Assembly (NCBI GenBank): GCA_963169045.1
Contig: CAUJDF010000057.1
Coordinates: 1 to 64,000, forward strand
Source of the DNA: Myxococcota bacterium
GTDB lineage: Bacteria; Myxococcota_A; Bradymonadia; UBA7976; UBA1532
Reading direction: 5' to 3'
Length of the DNA stretch: 64,000 nucleotides
The notes under the pieces were generated by a model, which saw nothing but the letters and a program-made list of their open reading frames with translations, was not told where the DNA came from and searched no databases. The position numbers and the translations under genes are program-made. Shown here piece after piece: positions 8,721-22,486 of this stretch (positions are counted from its first letter, which is position 1; every line of letters starts with the position of its first letter).

Positions 8721-9992
8721 TCAGTCCTCCGATTCTTCCTCGTCTTCGCTCACCGGGCGCAGGCCATAGTCGATGGTCTCGCCGCCGGCCAGCGTCAGGA
8801 CGCCGCCGGAGAGGTCCAGGTGGTGGCGGGCGGTCCCCCAGAGGTCCGCGCGGCCCTCGTCGCAGTAGAGCGTGGTCGTGTTCTGGCTGCGGGTCGACAA
8901 GAAGCCGCGCGTGAACAGACGGCCCGTGCGCTCGACGTCGAAGGCCTCGAACCGGGCGGCGTGCGCGCTGGTGTACTCGCCCTCGAACCAGCCATTGCCC
9001 TCTTCGTCCTCGCCGATGGCGAAGTCGCCCGAGGCGAAGGCATCGTCGGTGTGGAAGAAGTCCTGGCCGAGGAAGCGCCAGGTCTGCCGGATGCGCGTGC
9101 CGGCCCACGAGAGGACGAAGCGGCCCTCGTGGAGCGCGTCGACCACGTCGGGCACCGCCAGCGGCGACGAAACCTGGCGGATGTCGAGATCGAAGAGGGT
9201 GCTCAGGAAGCCGGCGGTCTCCCAGACCGGCACCTCGAAGCGCTTCACGCCGTGGCTGTCGATGGCGATGGCCACTGCGTCGGCGAACAGCTTCACGCGG
9301 GCGCTGAGGCTGCGCGGATCGCGGCCGTCGAAGTCGATGTCGCCGTCGACGAGCTCGGCGAGCGGGCCGGGCTCGAAGTCGTACTCGAGGCGCGGATTGG
9401 CGATGGAGCCGCCGACGCTGACGGTCACGTCGCTGACGTAGCTGCGCGGGTCGAACACATTGTGCTCGATGGGATCGCCGGCGCGGTGCCCGTTGAAGTC
9501 GCGGGCCCAGGTCAAGCGGAACCCGACCGAGGAGCGGCCCGTGTCGAAGCTGTAGCGGCCGTCCTCGAAGTCGATCTCGGGATCGTCGAGCGCGCTGAAG
9601 GTGATGCCGCGATAGAGCATCTGCGCGACGACCCGGGCCAGCAGCTCGTAGGCGCTGGTGCCGGCCTCGGCCTGCTCCGCGACGAGCACGACGGTGCCCG
9701 AGAAGAGGAGCGCGATCTCGCCGGGGGTGACGTCGGTGCCGCACATGCGGTGCGCGAGCGGCAGCGCGCAGCTCGCGAGGCACGTGCCGGCGGTGACGGT
9801 GCAGGTGCCGCCGACCCGGCCATCGGCCCCGCAGGCCGCTTCGGCCTCGCCCTCCCCCTCGAACTCGCCGCCTACCGCGCCGCAGCGGTCCGCCGCCGCC
9901 TGCCGCTCCTCGTCGGCGCACGCGGGCTCGCGACCGCCGTCCTCGCCGCACGCCGCCAGCGCCACCGCCATCACCAGCCAGAGCCGCTTCAT
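8721..9992 (-). CDS. Large secreted lipoprotein of unknown function
   Basis: The protein has 423 residues with lipobox VALAACG right after MKRLWLVMA. A short Cys-containing section (residues 25-90, six or more cysteines) precedes a beta-rich region with many acidic residues, ending in an unusual acidic tail (SEDEEESED). I recognise no family. GGGAGG lies nine bases upstream of the ATG at 9992, deciding this start. It is divergent from the sigma-54 activator gene, with a 182-bp gap between them that must hold both promoters. Confidence 0.8.
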   Translation of the reverse strand: MKRLWLVMAVALAACGEDGGREPACADEERQAAADRCGAVGGEFEGEGEAEAACGADGRVGGTCTVTAGTCLASCALPLAHRMCGTDVTPGEIALLFSGTVVLVAEQAEAGTSAYELLARVVAQMLYRGITFSALDDPEIDFEDGRYSFDTGRSSVGFRLTWARDFNGHRAGDPIEHNVFDPRSYVSDVTVSVGGSIANPRLEYDFEPGPLAELVDGDIDFDGRDPRSLSARVKLFADAVAIAIDSHGVKRFEVPVWETAGFLSTLFDLDIRQVSSPLAVPDVVDALHEGRFVLSWAGTRIRQTWRFLGQDFFHTDDAFASGDFAIGEDEEGNGWFEGEYTSAHAARFEAFDVERTGRLFTRGFLSTRSQNTTTLYCDEGRADLWGTARHHLDLSGGVLTLAGGETIDYGLRPVSEDEEESED

Positions 9993-10174
9993 GCCGTCAC
10001 CTCCCGGGGCGCGCCCATGGTGCAGCGGCCGTGCCGTGCGGCGCAAAGCCTGTCGGCGCGCGGTTCGAGAACGCCGGTGGGCGGGCGGCGTGAACGCGCG
10101 TCCGCGCTGACCCACGGCGACGCCGGCGGGGCGCGCGCGCCGATCCAGGGAGACAGCGCGGCTCGCGGTGGTGG

Positions 10175-11847
10175 ATGGAGCGCTCGTACCTCCTCGTCTT
10201 CACGGCCGATTCGGCCCGGCTCGTCCCGCTCCCGGCGGCGGGGGCGGCGCACCTGCGCCGCGCCTCCGGCGGGGGGCTCGAGGTGGGCCCCGATGCCGAA
10301 GGGGCGCTCGCGCGGCTGACGTTCGAGGCCGGAGAGCCGGTGCTGTCGCCGATCGGCGCGCCGCTGGCCCTCAACGACGTCCCGCTCGGGGCGCCGACCC
10401 ACCTGACGTCCGGCGACGTGCTGGCCGTGGACGGCCTGCGCGCCATCTTCCATCGCGATCCGGCGACGCGGCCGCCGCGCCGCGTCCTCGCGGCCGGCGA
10501 TCTCACGGAGCGGCTGCGGCAGGAGGCGGAGCGCGCGCGCCGCTACCGGCGTCCGCTGGGGCTGCTCGTGGTGGCGCTCGGCGAGCCCGCCGACGGCCGC
10601 GCCGTGGCCGCCGCGGCGCTCCAGGCGGTGCGGCTCTCCGACGTCGTGGGGTTCGCGACGCCGGTGGAGCTGGTCGTCGCGCTGCCGGAGTGCGGGGCGT
10701 CGGCGCTCGTGCCCGCGCGGCGCGTCCTCGACGCGGTGCGGCCGTTGGCGCCGGCGGCGCGCGGCGGCCTGGCCCTGCTGCCGGGGGACGGCGACGACGC
10801 CGACGCGCTCCTCACCGGCGCCCGCCGTGCCGCCGAGGCCGCCGCGGCCGGCGCGGTGGCCCGCCTCCACGCCGACCACCTGCGGCTCGCCGACGACCTC
10901 GAGATCGTGGCTGTGGATCCGAAGATGCGCAGCCTCCTCGCGTTCGTGCGGGATCTGGCGCGCAGCGACCTGCCCATCCTCGTCACCGGCGAGACGGGCG
11001 TGGGCAAGGACCTCGTCGCGCGCGCGGCCCACGCCTGGTCGCCGCGGGCCGCGCGCCGCTTCGTCTCGTTCAACTGCGCGGCGCTGCCGGACTCGCTGCT
11101 CGAGAGCGAGCTGTTCGGGCACCGCCAGGGCGCGTTCTCCGGGGCGACGAGCGACCGCGTCGGCCTGCTCGAGAGCGCCGCCGGCGGCACGGTCTTCCTC
11201 GACGAGGTGGGCGAGTGCACGCCGCGCGCGCAGGCGGAGCTGCTGCGCGTGCTGGACGGCGGCGCGGTGCGGCCCGTCGGCGCGACCGCCGAGAAGCGCG
11301 TCGACCTGCGCGTCGTCGCGGCGACGAACCGCGATCTCGACGCGGAGTCGCAGGCGGGGCGCTTCCGGCGCGATCTGTACTTCCGGCTCGGCGCGGCGCG
11401 GGTGGTCGTGCCGCCGCTGCGCGAGCGGCCGCTCGACGTGGCCGTGCTGGCGCGGCACTTCCTCGACGGGGCCTGCGCCGACCTGGGGCGACCGGCGCCG
11501 GCGCTCGCCGACGACGTCATGTTGCGCCTGCAGCGTCACGCGTGGCCGGGGAACGTGCGCGAGCTCCGCAACCTGATGCGCTACCTCGCGGCGGTCGCGG
11601 GCGGGCCCGTCGTCGAGGTCGCGCACCTGCCGGAGGGGGTGAGCGAGTCCGCGGCGCCCTGGCGCGACCGGCGCGACGCGGCGCCTGGGGACCGCTTCCG
11701 ACCGCTCGCCGACGAGATCCGCGACCTCGAGCGCCTGCGGCTCGCCCAGGCGCTCGCCGCCGCCGAGGGCGTTCGCGTGCGCGCCGCGGCGCTCATCGGC
11801 ATGCCGCTGCGCACTTTCGCCAGCAAGATCAAGGAGTACCGGCTCTC

Positions 11848-11851
<4 letters not shown>
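10175..11851 (+). CDS. Sigma-54-dependent activator with degenerate FHA and GGDEF-like N-domains
   Basis: The protein has 558 residues. The N-terminus (1-95) ends with LNDVPLGAPTHLTSGDVLAVDG, the second half of an FHA fold, but without a clear phosphothreonine pocket. Residues 107-235 resemble a degenerate GGDEF domain (RLRQEAERARRYRRPLGLLVV) without the GGDEF motif. The AAA+ domain has Walker A GETGVGKD (about 271), GAFSGA (about 318; GAFTGA in classic activators, needed to contact sigma-54) and Walker B GGTVFLDEVGE. A Fis-type helix-turn-helix (ALIGMPLRTFASKIKEY) ends the protein. It should activate sigma-54 promoters in response to a signal. Its stop overlaps the start of the kinase gene (GTGA at 11848-11851). 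Confidence 0.95.
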
Positions 11852-15672
<3,821 letters not shown>

Positions 15673-15714
15673 ACCGCTCGACATCGCGGCGCCCGCGGCG
15701 TACATCGCCACCCC

Positions 15715-16251
15715 ATGAGCAACACCGAACGATGTGCCCTCTGCGGCGGCGACCGCGACCTCTCGGCCTACGCCGTGCCCCCGCGCGGCGACGCCGTGCC
15801 CACCTGCGGCGTGTGCCGCCCGCAGATCGAGGGGGCCGCGCCCCTCGACGCGAAGCACTGGCACTGCCTGCGGGACGCCGTCTGGAGCGAGGTCCCCGCC
15901 GTCCAGGTCGTCGCGTGGCGGCTGCTGAACCGCCTCGAGGGCGAGGGCTGGGCCCGCGATCTGCTCGACCAGGTCTACCTCGACGAGGCGGTGCTCGAGT
16001 GGGCGCGCGCCGAGCCCGACGCCGCCGCCGAAGCGCAGGTCCGCACGCTCGACAGCCACGGCGCCGAGCTCCTCGACGGCGACTCGGTCACGCTGGTCAA
16101 GGACCTGGACGTGAAGGGCGCGGGCTTCACCGCCAAGCGCGGCACCGTGGTGAAGAACATCCGCCGCACCGACGACCCCGGCCTCGTCGAGGGCAAGGTC
16201 AACGGCGTGGCCATCTACCTGAAGACCGAATTCCTCAAGAAGATCCGGTAG
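15715..16251 (+). CDS. yjdM: PhnA/YjdM-family protein
   Basis: This 178-residue cytoplasmic protein has an N-terminal zinc ribbon (CALCGG, then CGVCR) and a C-terminal domain DSHGAELLDGDSVTLVKDLD continuing VKGAGFTAKRGT, which is the signature of the PhnA-like YjdM family. Despite the name, E. coli YjdM is not needed for phosphonate use and its role is unclear. Its last 17 bases overlap the convergent glycosylase gene (16235-16251), which is unusual but plausible in packed GC-rich DNA. It follows the kinase fusion by 42 bp. Confidence 0.93.
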   Translation: MSNTERCALCGGDRDLSAYAVPPRGDAVPTCGVCRPQIEGAAPLDAKHWHCLRDAVWSEVPAVQVVAWRLLNRLEGEGWARDLLDQVYLDEAVLEWARAEPDAAAEAQVRTLDSHGAELLDGDSVTLVKDLDVKGAGFTAKRGTVVKNIRRTDDPGLVEGKVNGVAIYLKTEFLKKIR

Positions 16252-17020
16252 TTCTGGCGGGCTGACACGCCGGGCACCAGTAGGTGACGCGGCCGTCGTC
16301 GCGCTTGCGGATGGGGGCGCCGCAGCGTCGGCACGGCAGCCCGGCGCGGCCGTAGACCCAGCGCTGGTGCCCGGGACGGCGATCGCCGGTCGTGATCTGG
16401 CAGCCCGTCTCGCGGTTGGCGTTCATCAGCCGGGACGTCAGGTCCACGAGCTTCGGCAGGTCGGGCACCGCGTCGACCGGCGTCCACGGATCGAGGCCGC
16501 GCAGGAAGCAGATCTCGCACTTGTAGACGTTGCCCGGCCCGGCGATGAGGGTCTGGTCGAGCAGGGCCTCCGAGATCGGCACGGCGCCGGCCCCTCGCAG
16601 ACGGCGCAACGCTTCGGCGGCGTCCCAGTCCGCCCGCAGCGGATCGGGCCCGAGATGCCCGACGATCGCGCGCTCCTCGGCGGTCGGCAGCAGCTCGACT
16701 TTCGCCAGCCGGAAGCCGACCGCCACCCACGCCGCGTTCTCGAGCACCACCCGCGCCTCGAAGGCCGGTCCGCGCCACCGCTCGCCGTGCCGGTACAGGT
16801 GCCACGCGCCCTCCATCTTGAAGTGCGTGTGCAGCGTCACGCCGCCGTCGACGCGGAAGAGCAGGTGCTTGCCGTGCGTGTCGACCTCGCGCAGCGCGCG
16901 CCCGCTCAGGTCGACGGTCGCGAGGCGGGGCACCCGGAAGTCGGTGCGCGTGAGCACCCGGCCGGCGAGGGCGGCGCGCAGTCGCGTCGCGGCGAGGAAG
17001 ACGGTGTCGCCCTCGGGCAT
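16235..17020 (-). CDS. nei: Nei-type DNA glycosylase/AP lyase
   Basis: This 261-residue protein starts MPEGDTV, so Pro2 and Glu3 are the expected catalytic N-terminus after Met removal. The conserved Lys of the N-domain is in DTHGKHLLF, and NVYKCEICF is the usual helix-two-turn-helix Asn/Lys region. A C-terminal zinc finger, CRRCG followed by CPAC, is intact. It excises oxidised pyrimidines in base excision repair. It is closest by sight to the actinobacterial Nei2 group. It sits 175 bp downstream of lhr on the same strand, a pairing also known for nei2 in mycobacteria. The ATG at 17020 fixes MPEGD at the N-terminus; the in-frame upstream MPEGT is not needed. Confidence 0.93.
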   Translation of the reverse strand: MPEGDTVFLAATRLRAALAGRVLTRTDFRVPRLATVDLSGRALREVDTHGKHLLFRVDGGVTLHTHFKMEGAWHLYRHGERWRGPAFEARVVLENAAWVAVGFRLAKVELLPTAEERAIVGHLGPDPLRADWDAAEALRRLRGAGAVPISEALLDQTLIAGPGNVYKCEICFLRGLDPWTPVDAVPDLPKLVDLTSRLMNANRETGCQITTGDRRPGHQRWVYGRAGLPCRRCGAPIRKRDDGRVTYWCPACQPARTTGSS

Positions 17021-17195
17021 CTCAGAGGGTCGGCCGAAATGGGTCGCCGTCGCGAGCAGCCCGATGTGCCCGCGTCGCCTCGGTCGGCCAGTCCTCGACG
17101 TGCCTTCGGGCACGCCTGCGGCCGTCCTCGGTCGGCGCCACGGGCTCGCTCGGCCATCCGTCCGCTCGCGGCGACATTTTCATGGGAACACCCTC

Positions 17196-20100
17196 TTACA
17201 ACCCGAAGCCGCGGTAGTCGCGGTGGAAGCCGGCCTTGTGCAGCACGTCGGCGCGCGCGGTGGCGCCGACGCGCTCGCCGTCGACCTTCTCGAGCGCGAG
17301 GCGTCCGACCAGGCCGCTGCGGGCGGCGCCGGCCAGGGCCTCGGCGGCGGCGGCCAGCGCGGCCGGGTCGTCGCTGAACGACAGCACGGTGCGGCCGCCC
17401 TTCTCGAGGTAGAGCACCGGCCGGCCGTCGACGAGGACGACCGCCGCGCCAGCCTTGCGGCCCGGACGGTGGGCCGCGTCGCCGCGCTCCGGCCAGGGCA
17501 GCGCCGCGCCATAGAGCTGGGCCGGGTCGGTGGCCGCCAGCACGTCGGCGTGGCGCTCGCGCGGTTCGGCGAGCGCGCGCATGCGGTCGACGGCGCCCGG
17601 CAGAGCGAACTGCGCGCCGCCGAGCCCCTCGACGAAGTAGCCGCGGCGGCACCGGCCCGCCTCCTCCATCGCCTTGAGCACCGGGTAGACGCCCGCGAAG
17701 CCGCCCTCCACGCGCTCGCCGGCCAGCGCGCCCCGCGTCAGCACACCGTGGCGCACGAGCAGCTGGTCGGCGGTCGCCGCGAGGCGTCGCGTCGGCGCCA
17801 CCGGCTGCCGCTGCACGAGGCTCCAGCGGCCCGCGCCGCCCGGCGGTCCGAGCACCGTCGGCAGCCGCGGCCTCCGCCTCGACGGCTTGTGGCCGATCGT
17901 CGCGCGCAGCGGCGCCAGCGTGTCGTTCGTCACGTGACCGGCCCAGACGAGGTCCCACAGCGAGAGCAGGAGCTGGCGGTCGTTCAGCGAGCCGGTCGCG
18001 TCCGCGATCTGCCGGAAGAAGAGCGCGCCGCGCGCCCGCAGGGCGTCGAGGATGGGGTGCTCGGCCTCGGCAGGGGCGGGCAACATCGTCGCCGCGTGGG
18101 CCGCGAGGGAGAGCACGATCCAGCCATCGTCGGGGCCGAGCGCGCCCGCGCCCGCCCACACCACCTCGCCGCCGGCGCCGAGCTGGTCGAGCAGCGCCGG
18201 CGAGTAGCCGGGCAGGCGCGCGGGCAGGATCTGCGACTCGAGCGCCGACGCCGGGACCGGGACGCCCTGGATCTGCTCGACGACCCGCCACAGCGCGTCG
18301 AGCGTGGCGCGCGCCGGGCCGTGCGGTCCGATGCCGTGCCAGGCCAGCGCGAACCGCGACAGCGCCTCGGGCGGCGCGGGCTCGATCTCGCGCCGCAGCG
18401 CCGCCAGCGAGCGACGCCGCAGCCGCCGCAGCACCTCGACGTCGATCCACTCGCGGCCGCGCCCGCCGGGCCGGAACTCACCCTGCACAACGCGCCCGGC
18501 GGCCTCGAGCGACTGCAGCGCCTGCCGCACCACCGCGATCCCCAAGGAGAATCGCGTCGCCACCTCGCGGGCGTCGAAGGGCCCGTGCGTGCGCGCGTAC
18601 CGGGCCACCAGCTCGTCGAGCGCGTCGGGGGCGGGCGCGAGGAAGGTCTGCGGCAGGCCGGGCGGGAGCGCCACGCCGAGCGCGTCCCGGAGCCGCGCGG
18701 CGTCCTCGATCGCCGCCCAGCGCGCCTCGCCTTGAATGCGCAGCGGCACCGCGCGCCGCGCGCGCTCGAGCTCGGCGAGCCAGACCGCCGCGTCGCCGGT
18801 GACGCGCGCGCGCACGTCCTCGAGCGACAGGTCGCCGAGGTCGCGCAGCAGATCGTGCAACCCGTCGGGATCGCGGGCCTTCCGATCGTCGGTCAGCCGC
18901 TGCAGCTCGAGCTCGAGCGTCGCGAGCGCCGCCTCGTCGAGGAGCTCGCGCAGCTCGGCCTGGCCCATGATCTCGGCGAGCAGTGAGCGGTCGAGCGACA
19001 GCGCCTGCGCCCGGCGCTCCGCCAGCGGCGCGTCGCCCTCGTACATGAACGCGCTCACGTAGCCGAACTGCAGCGACGTCGCGAACGGCGACGGGAACGG
19101 CGTCTCCACTTCGACGACGCGCACCTCGCGGCGCCGCACCGCGGCCATCAGATCGGTCAGCGCGGGCAGGTCGAACACGTCCTGCAGGCACTCGCGGTAG
19201 GTCTCGAGCACGATGGGAAACGAGGGATGCTTCGTCGCGACCTGCAACAGATGCGCGCTCCGTTGGCGCTGCTGCCACAGCGGCGTGCGACCGCCGGGGC
19301 GTCGCCGGGGCAGCAGCAGCGCGCGCGCCGCGCACTCGCGGAAGCGGCTCGCGAAGAGCGCCGACCGCCCGACCTCGGCGACGACCAGGTCCTCGACGGC
19401 GTCGGGCTCGAACAGGAGCGCATCGATCGATGGCAGCACGTCGCCGTCGGGGACGCGCAGCACGATGCCATCGTCCGAATACATCGCCTGCACCTCGACC
19501 CCGAGCCGCTCGCGCAGGCGCGCCTGGATGGCCTGGGACCAGGGCGCGTGCACGCGCGCGCCGAAGAACGAGTGGACGCAGAGGCGCCAGTCGCCGAGCT
19601 CGTCGCGGAAGCGCTCGACGAGCAACGTGCGGTCGTCGGGCAGGACGCCGGTGGCCGCGGTCTGTTCCTCGAGGTAGCGGGCGAGGTTCTCGACGGCGAG
19701 CTCGTCGAGGCCGGCCGCCGAGAGGCGCCCGCGCGCCCCGTCGGGATCGCCGCCGACCTCGCGCACGAAGCGCCCGATGGCGCGGCCGAGCTCCACCTCG
19801 CGGCCGGGCGCGTCGCCGTGCCAGAAGGGCATCTTTCCCGGCTGCCCGGGGGCCGGCGACACGATGACGCGGTCGTGGGTGATGTCTTCGATGCGCCAGC
19901 TCGACGCGCCGAGCAGGAAGACATCGCCGACGCGGCTCTCGTAGACCATCTCCTCGTCGAGCTCGCCGACGTGCGGCGCCTTCTCGCCGGCGAGGAAGAC
20001 GCCGAACAGACCGCGGTCGGGGATGGTGCCGCCCGAGGTGACGGCGAGGCGCTGCGCCTGACTGCGGCCGCCGAGCATGCCGGTGGCGCGGTCCCAGTTG

Positions 20101-21539
20101 AGTCGCGGGCGCAGCTCGGCGAAGGCGTCCGACGGGTAGCGCCCGGCGAGCATGTCGAGCACGCCCTCGAGCGCGGCGCGCGGCAGGTCCGCGAAGGAGG
20201 CGGCGCGGCGGACGAGCGCGTCCAGGGCATCCACGTGCCAGTCGTCGAGCGCCACCATCGCCACGATGTGCTGCGCGAGCACGTCGAGCGGGTTGCGCGG
20301 CGGCCGGATCGCCTCGATGGCGCCCTGCGTCATGCGCTCGACGACGACCGCCGTCTCGAGCAGATCCCCGCGGAACTTCGGGAAGAACACGCCGCGGCTG
20401 ACGGCGCCGACCTGGTGGCCGGCGCGCCCGACGCGCTGGAGGCCGGCGGCGACGGAGGCGGGCGCCTCCACCTGCACGACGAGATCGACGGCGCCCATGT
20501 CGATGCCGAGCTCGAGCGAGCTCGTGGCGACCACGGCGGGCAGCCGCCCCGTCTTGAGGTCGTCTTCGATGACGGCCCGTTGCTCGCGGCTGACGGAGCC
20601 GTGGTGCGCGCGCGCGATCTCGGCCCCGGCGAGCTCGTTGAGGCGCGCACAGAGCCGCTCGGCGAGGCGGCGCGAGTTGGCGAAGACGAGCGTGCTGCGG
20701 TGGGCGCGGACGAGGGCGAGCAGGCGCTCCTCGACGTGCGGCCAGAGGCTTTGCCGCGCGGGCGCGCCGGCCGCGGAGCCACTGGGAATTTCTTCAGTGA
20801 TCTTCCCGATCTCCGCCATGTCCGGCACGGGCACCACCACGCGCAGCTCGAAGCGCTTGTCGCTCGGCGCCTCGACCACCTCGACGGGGTGCCCGCCGCC
20901 GAGAAAGCGGGCGACGACGTCGGTGGGGCGCACGGTGGCGGAGAGGCCGATGCGCTGCGCGGGGGCAGCCCGCAGCGCGTCGAGCCGCTCGAGCGAGAGC
21001 GCGAGGTGCGCGCCGCGCTTGGTGCCGGCGAGGGCGTGCACCTCGTCGACGATCACCGTCTCGACGGTCCGGAGCGTGTCCCGCGCCTTGGACGTGAGCA
21101 GCAGGAAGAGCGACTCGGGCGTCGTGATGAGGATGCCCGGCGCGTCCTTGAGCATGCGCCGGCGCTCCTCGGCGGCGGTGTCGCCGGTGCGGACGCCGAC
21201 CGCCACCTCGCCGACGGCGACGCCGAGGCGCTGCGCGGCGGCGCGGATGCCGGCGAGCGGCGAGCGCAGGTTGCGCTCCACGTCCACCGCGAGCGCCTTG
21301 AGCGGCGACACGTAGAGCACGCGCACGCCCCGCTTCTCGGGCGCGGGCGCGAGCAGCCGGTCGATGGCCCAGAGGAAGGCGGCGAGCGTCTTGCCGGAGC
21401 CGGTGGGCGCGACGACGAGGGCGTTGCCGCCGGCGGCGATCGTGGCCCAGGCGCCGGCCTGCGCCGGGGTGGGCGCGGCGAAGGCCCCCTCGAACCAGGC
21501 GCGGGTGGCGGGGAGGAAGCGCGCGAGCGGCTCCGTCAT
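17196..21539 (-). CDS. lhr: Lhr-type DNA helicase
   Basis: The protein has 1447 residues, close to the full length of the family. Motifs seen: Walker A APTGSGKT (46-51), Walker B DEVH (165-168), motif III-like STLVFANS, and motifs V/VI ATSSLELGIDMG plus GLQRVGRAGHQ. The rest (beyond about 600) is the Lhr C-terminal part with several winged-helix-like segments. Lhr is a 3'-5' single-stranded DNA translocase; in mycobacteria it is induced by DNA damage. The C-terminal half of E. coli Lhr was reported to have uracil-excision activity, but this cannot be judged here. No clear Shine-Dalgarno precedes the ATG at 21539. It is divergent from the HD hydrolase gene with only 49 bp between starts. Confidence 0.95.
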   Translation of the reverse strand: MTEPLARFLPATRAWFEGAFAAPTPAQAGAWATIAAGGNALVVAPTGSGKTLAAFLWAIDRLLAPAPEKRGVRVLYVSPLKALAVDVERNLRSPLAGIRAAAQRLGVAVGEVAVGVRTGDTAAEERRRMLKDAPGILITTPESLFLLLTSKARDTLRTVETVIVDEVHALAGTKRGAHLALSLERLDALRAAPAQRIGLSATVRPTDVVARFLGGGHPVEVVEAPSDKRFELRVVVPVPDMAEIGKITEEIPSGSAAGAPARQSLWPHVEERLLALVRAHRSTLVFANSRRLAERLCARLNELAGAEIARAHHGSVSREQRAVIEDDLKTGRLPAVVATSSLELGIDMGAVDLVVQVEAPASVAAGLQRVGRAGHQVGAVSRGVFFPKFRGDLLETAVVVERMTQGAIEAIRPPRNPLDVLAQHIVAMVALDDWHVDALDALVRRAASFADLPRAALEGVLDMLAGRYPSDAFAELRPRLNWDRATGMLGGRSQAQRLAVTSGGTIPDRGLFGVFLAGEKAPHVGELDEEMVYESRVGDVFLLGASSWRIEDITHDRVIVSPAPGQPGKMPFWHGDAPGREVELGRAIGRFVREVGGDPDGARGRLSAAGLDELAVENLARYLEEQTAATGVLPDDRTLLVERFRDELGDWRLCVHSFFGARVHAPWSQAIQARLRERLGVEVQAMYSDDGIVLRVPDGDVLPSIDALLFEPDAVEDLVVAEVGRSALFASRFRECAARALLLPRRRPGGRTPLWQQRQRSAHLLQVATKHPSFPIVLETYRECLQDVFDLPALTDLMAAVRRREVRVVEVETPFPSPFATSLQFGYVSAFMYEGDAPLAERRAQALSLDRSLLAEIMGQAELRELLDEAALATLELELQRLTDDRKARDPDGLHDLLRDLGDLSLEDVRARVTGDAAVWLAELERARRAVPLRIQGEARWAAIEDAARLRDALGVALPPGLPQTFLAPAPDALDELVARYARTHGPFDAREVATRFSLGIAVVRQALQSLEAAGRVVQGEFRPGGRGREWIDVEVLRRLRRRSLAALRREIEPAPPEALSRFALAWHGIGPHGPARATLDALWRVVEQIQGVPVPASALESQILPARLPGYSPALLDQLGAGGEVVWAGAGALGPDDGWIVLSLAAHAATMLPAPAEAEHPILDALRARGALFFRQIADATGSLNDRQLLLSLWDLVWAGHVTNDTLAPLRATIGHKPSRRRPRLPTVLGPPGGAGRWSLVQRQPVAPTRRLAATADQLLVRHGVLTRGALAGERVEGGFAGVYPVLKAMEEAGRCRRGYFVEGLGGAQFALPGAVDRMRALAEPRERHADVLAATDPAQLYGAALPWPERGDAAHRPGRKAGAAVVLVDGRPVLYLEKGGRTVLSFSDDPAALAAAAEALAGAARSGLVGRLALEKVDGERVGATARADVLHKAGFHRDYRGFGL

Positions 21540-21588
21540 CGAAAAATCGATGCGGGATCGAGCGCTTGCGGTCGCGTATCCTCCGCCC

Positions 21589-22167
21589 ATGACCACGCCC
21601 ACGGCCTGGACGTCACGCTTCGAGGAGGCCCTCGTCTTCGCGGCCCGCCTGCACCGCGGGCAGACGCGCAAGGCGACGGACATCCCCTATGTCACGCACC
21701 TGCTCGCCGTCGCCGCATTCGTCGGCGAGGCCGGCGGCACCGAGGACGAGGCGATCGCGGCGCTGTTGCACGACGCCGTCGAGGACCAGGGCGGACAATC
21801 GACACTCGACGCGATTCGCGCCCGCTTCGGCGACACCGTCGCCGACATCGTGTGGGGCTGCAGCGACACCGACGTCACGCCCAAGCCGCCGTGGCGCGCG
21901 CGCAAGGAGGCGTACATCGCCCACCTCGAGCACGCCTCGCCCTCGGTGCTGCTCGTCTCGTGCGCCGACAAGCTGCACAACGCGCGCAGCCTCGTGACCG
22001 ACGTGCGCGCGCACGGGCCCACGGTGTGGGACCGCTTCACCGGCGGCCGCGACGGCAGCCTCTGGAACCTCGAGGCGCTCGCCGCCGCCTACGACCGCCT
22101 CGGCGCGCCGCGCCGGCTCGTCGACGACCTCCACCGCGCCCTCGAAGAGCTGCGCGCCCTCTCCTGA
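21589..22167 (+). CDS. Small HD-type hydrolase, likely (p)ppGpp hydrolase
   Basis: This 192-residue protein matches the hydrolase domain of RelA/SpoT: RKATDIPYVTHLLAVA with His37, the HD motif LLHDAVED (His61, Asp62) and CADKLHNARSLVTD. No synthetase or TGS domain is present, so it fits a small alarmone hydrolase (MESH1-like), which lowers (p)ppGpp; a related pyrophosphohydrolase activity is also possible. The start ATG at 21589 has no obvious Shine-Dalgarno, and the gap to the divergent lhr start is 49 bp. Confidence 0.88.
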   Translation: MTTPTAWTSRFEEALVFAARLHRGQTRKATDIPYVTHLLAVAAFVGEAGGTEDEAIAALLHDAVEDQGGQSTLDAIRARFGDTVADIVWGCSDTDVTPKPPWRARKEAYIAHLEHASPSVLLVSCADKLHNARSLVTDVRAHGPTVWDRFTGGRDGSLWNLEALAAAYDRLGAPRRLVDDLHRALEELRALS

Positions 22168-22486
22168 GGGACCGTGAGGCGTTCCGCCTCGAGCCGCCGC
22201 GGCGCGCGACGCTCCTCGCACGCCTGACGACTCCGAGTACCGCTCGCGGTCGCCAGCGAAGGCGGCCTCGTCGCGCTGCACTTCGCCGCCGACCTCCTCG
22301 TGTTCGGCCAGCTGCGTACGCCGGACGGCGGGGCCCCGAGCCCCCTCGCCCGCGCCGGCTTCTTCCTCGGTCCCTCCCGGTGAATGCCTCCCGGTGTATC
22401 CCGAGAGCATACGAATTGCGGCCCTCGGTGCCCGTCGGCAGCGGAGAATCCTTCCCTCCGGGCGGCAATGACGCTTTGATTCGGGA
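22168..22486. other. Gene-free stretch with a possible gene remnant
   Basis: No complete gene is seen in these 319 bases. Two frames look coding in part: 22172-22228 reads DREAFRLEPPRRATLLARL, and after a shift, 22228-22383 reads LRVPLAVASEGGLVALHFAA and on to a TGA with strong G/C at third positions. This may be a decayed fragment of a frameshifted gene, or chance. The rest (22384-22486) is the likely promoter region of the redox operon. Confidence 0.35.

Noticed and set aside
15715-16251. Phosphonate utilisation operon
   Set aside because: The PhnA/YjdM protein is alone and this family is not required for phosphonate use.
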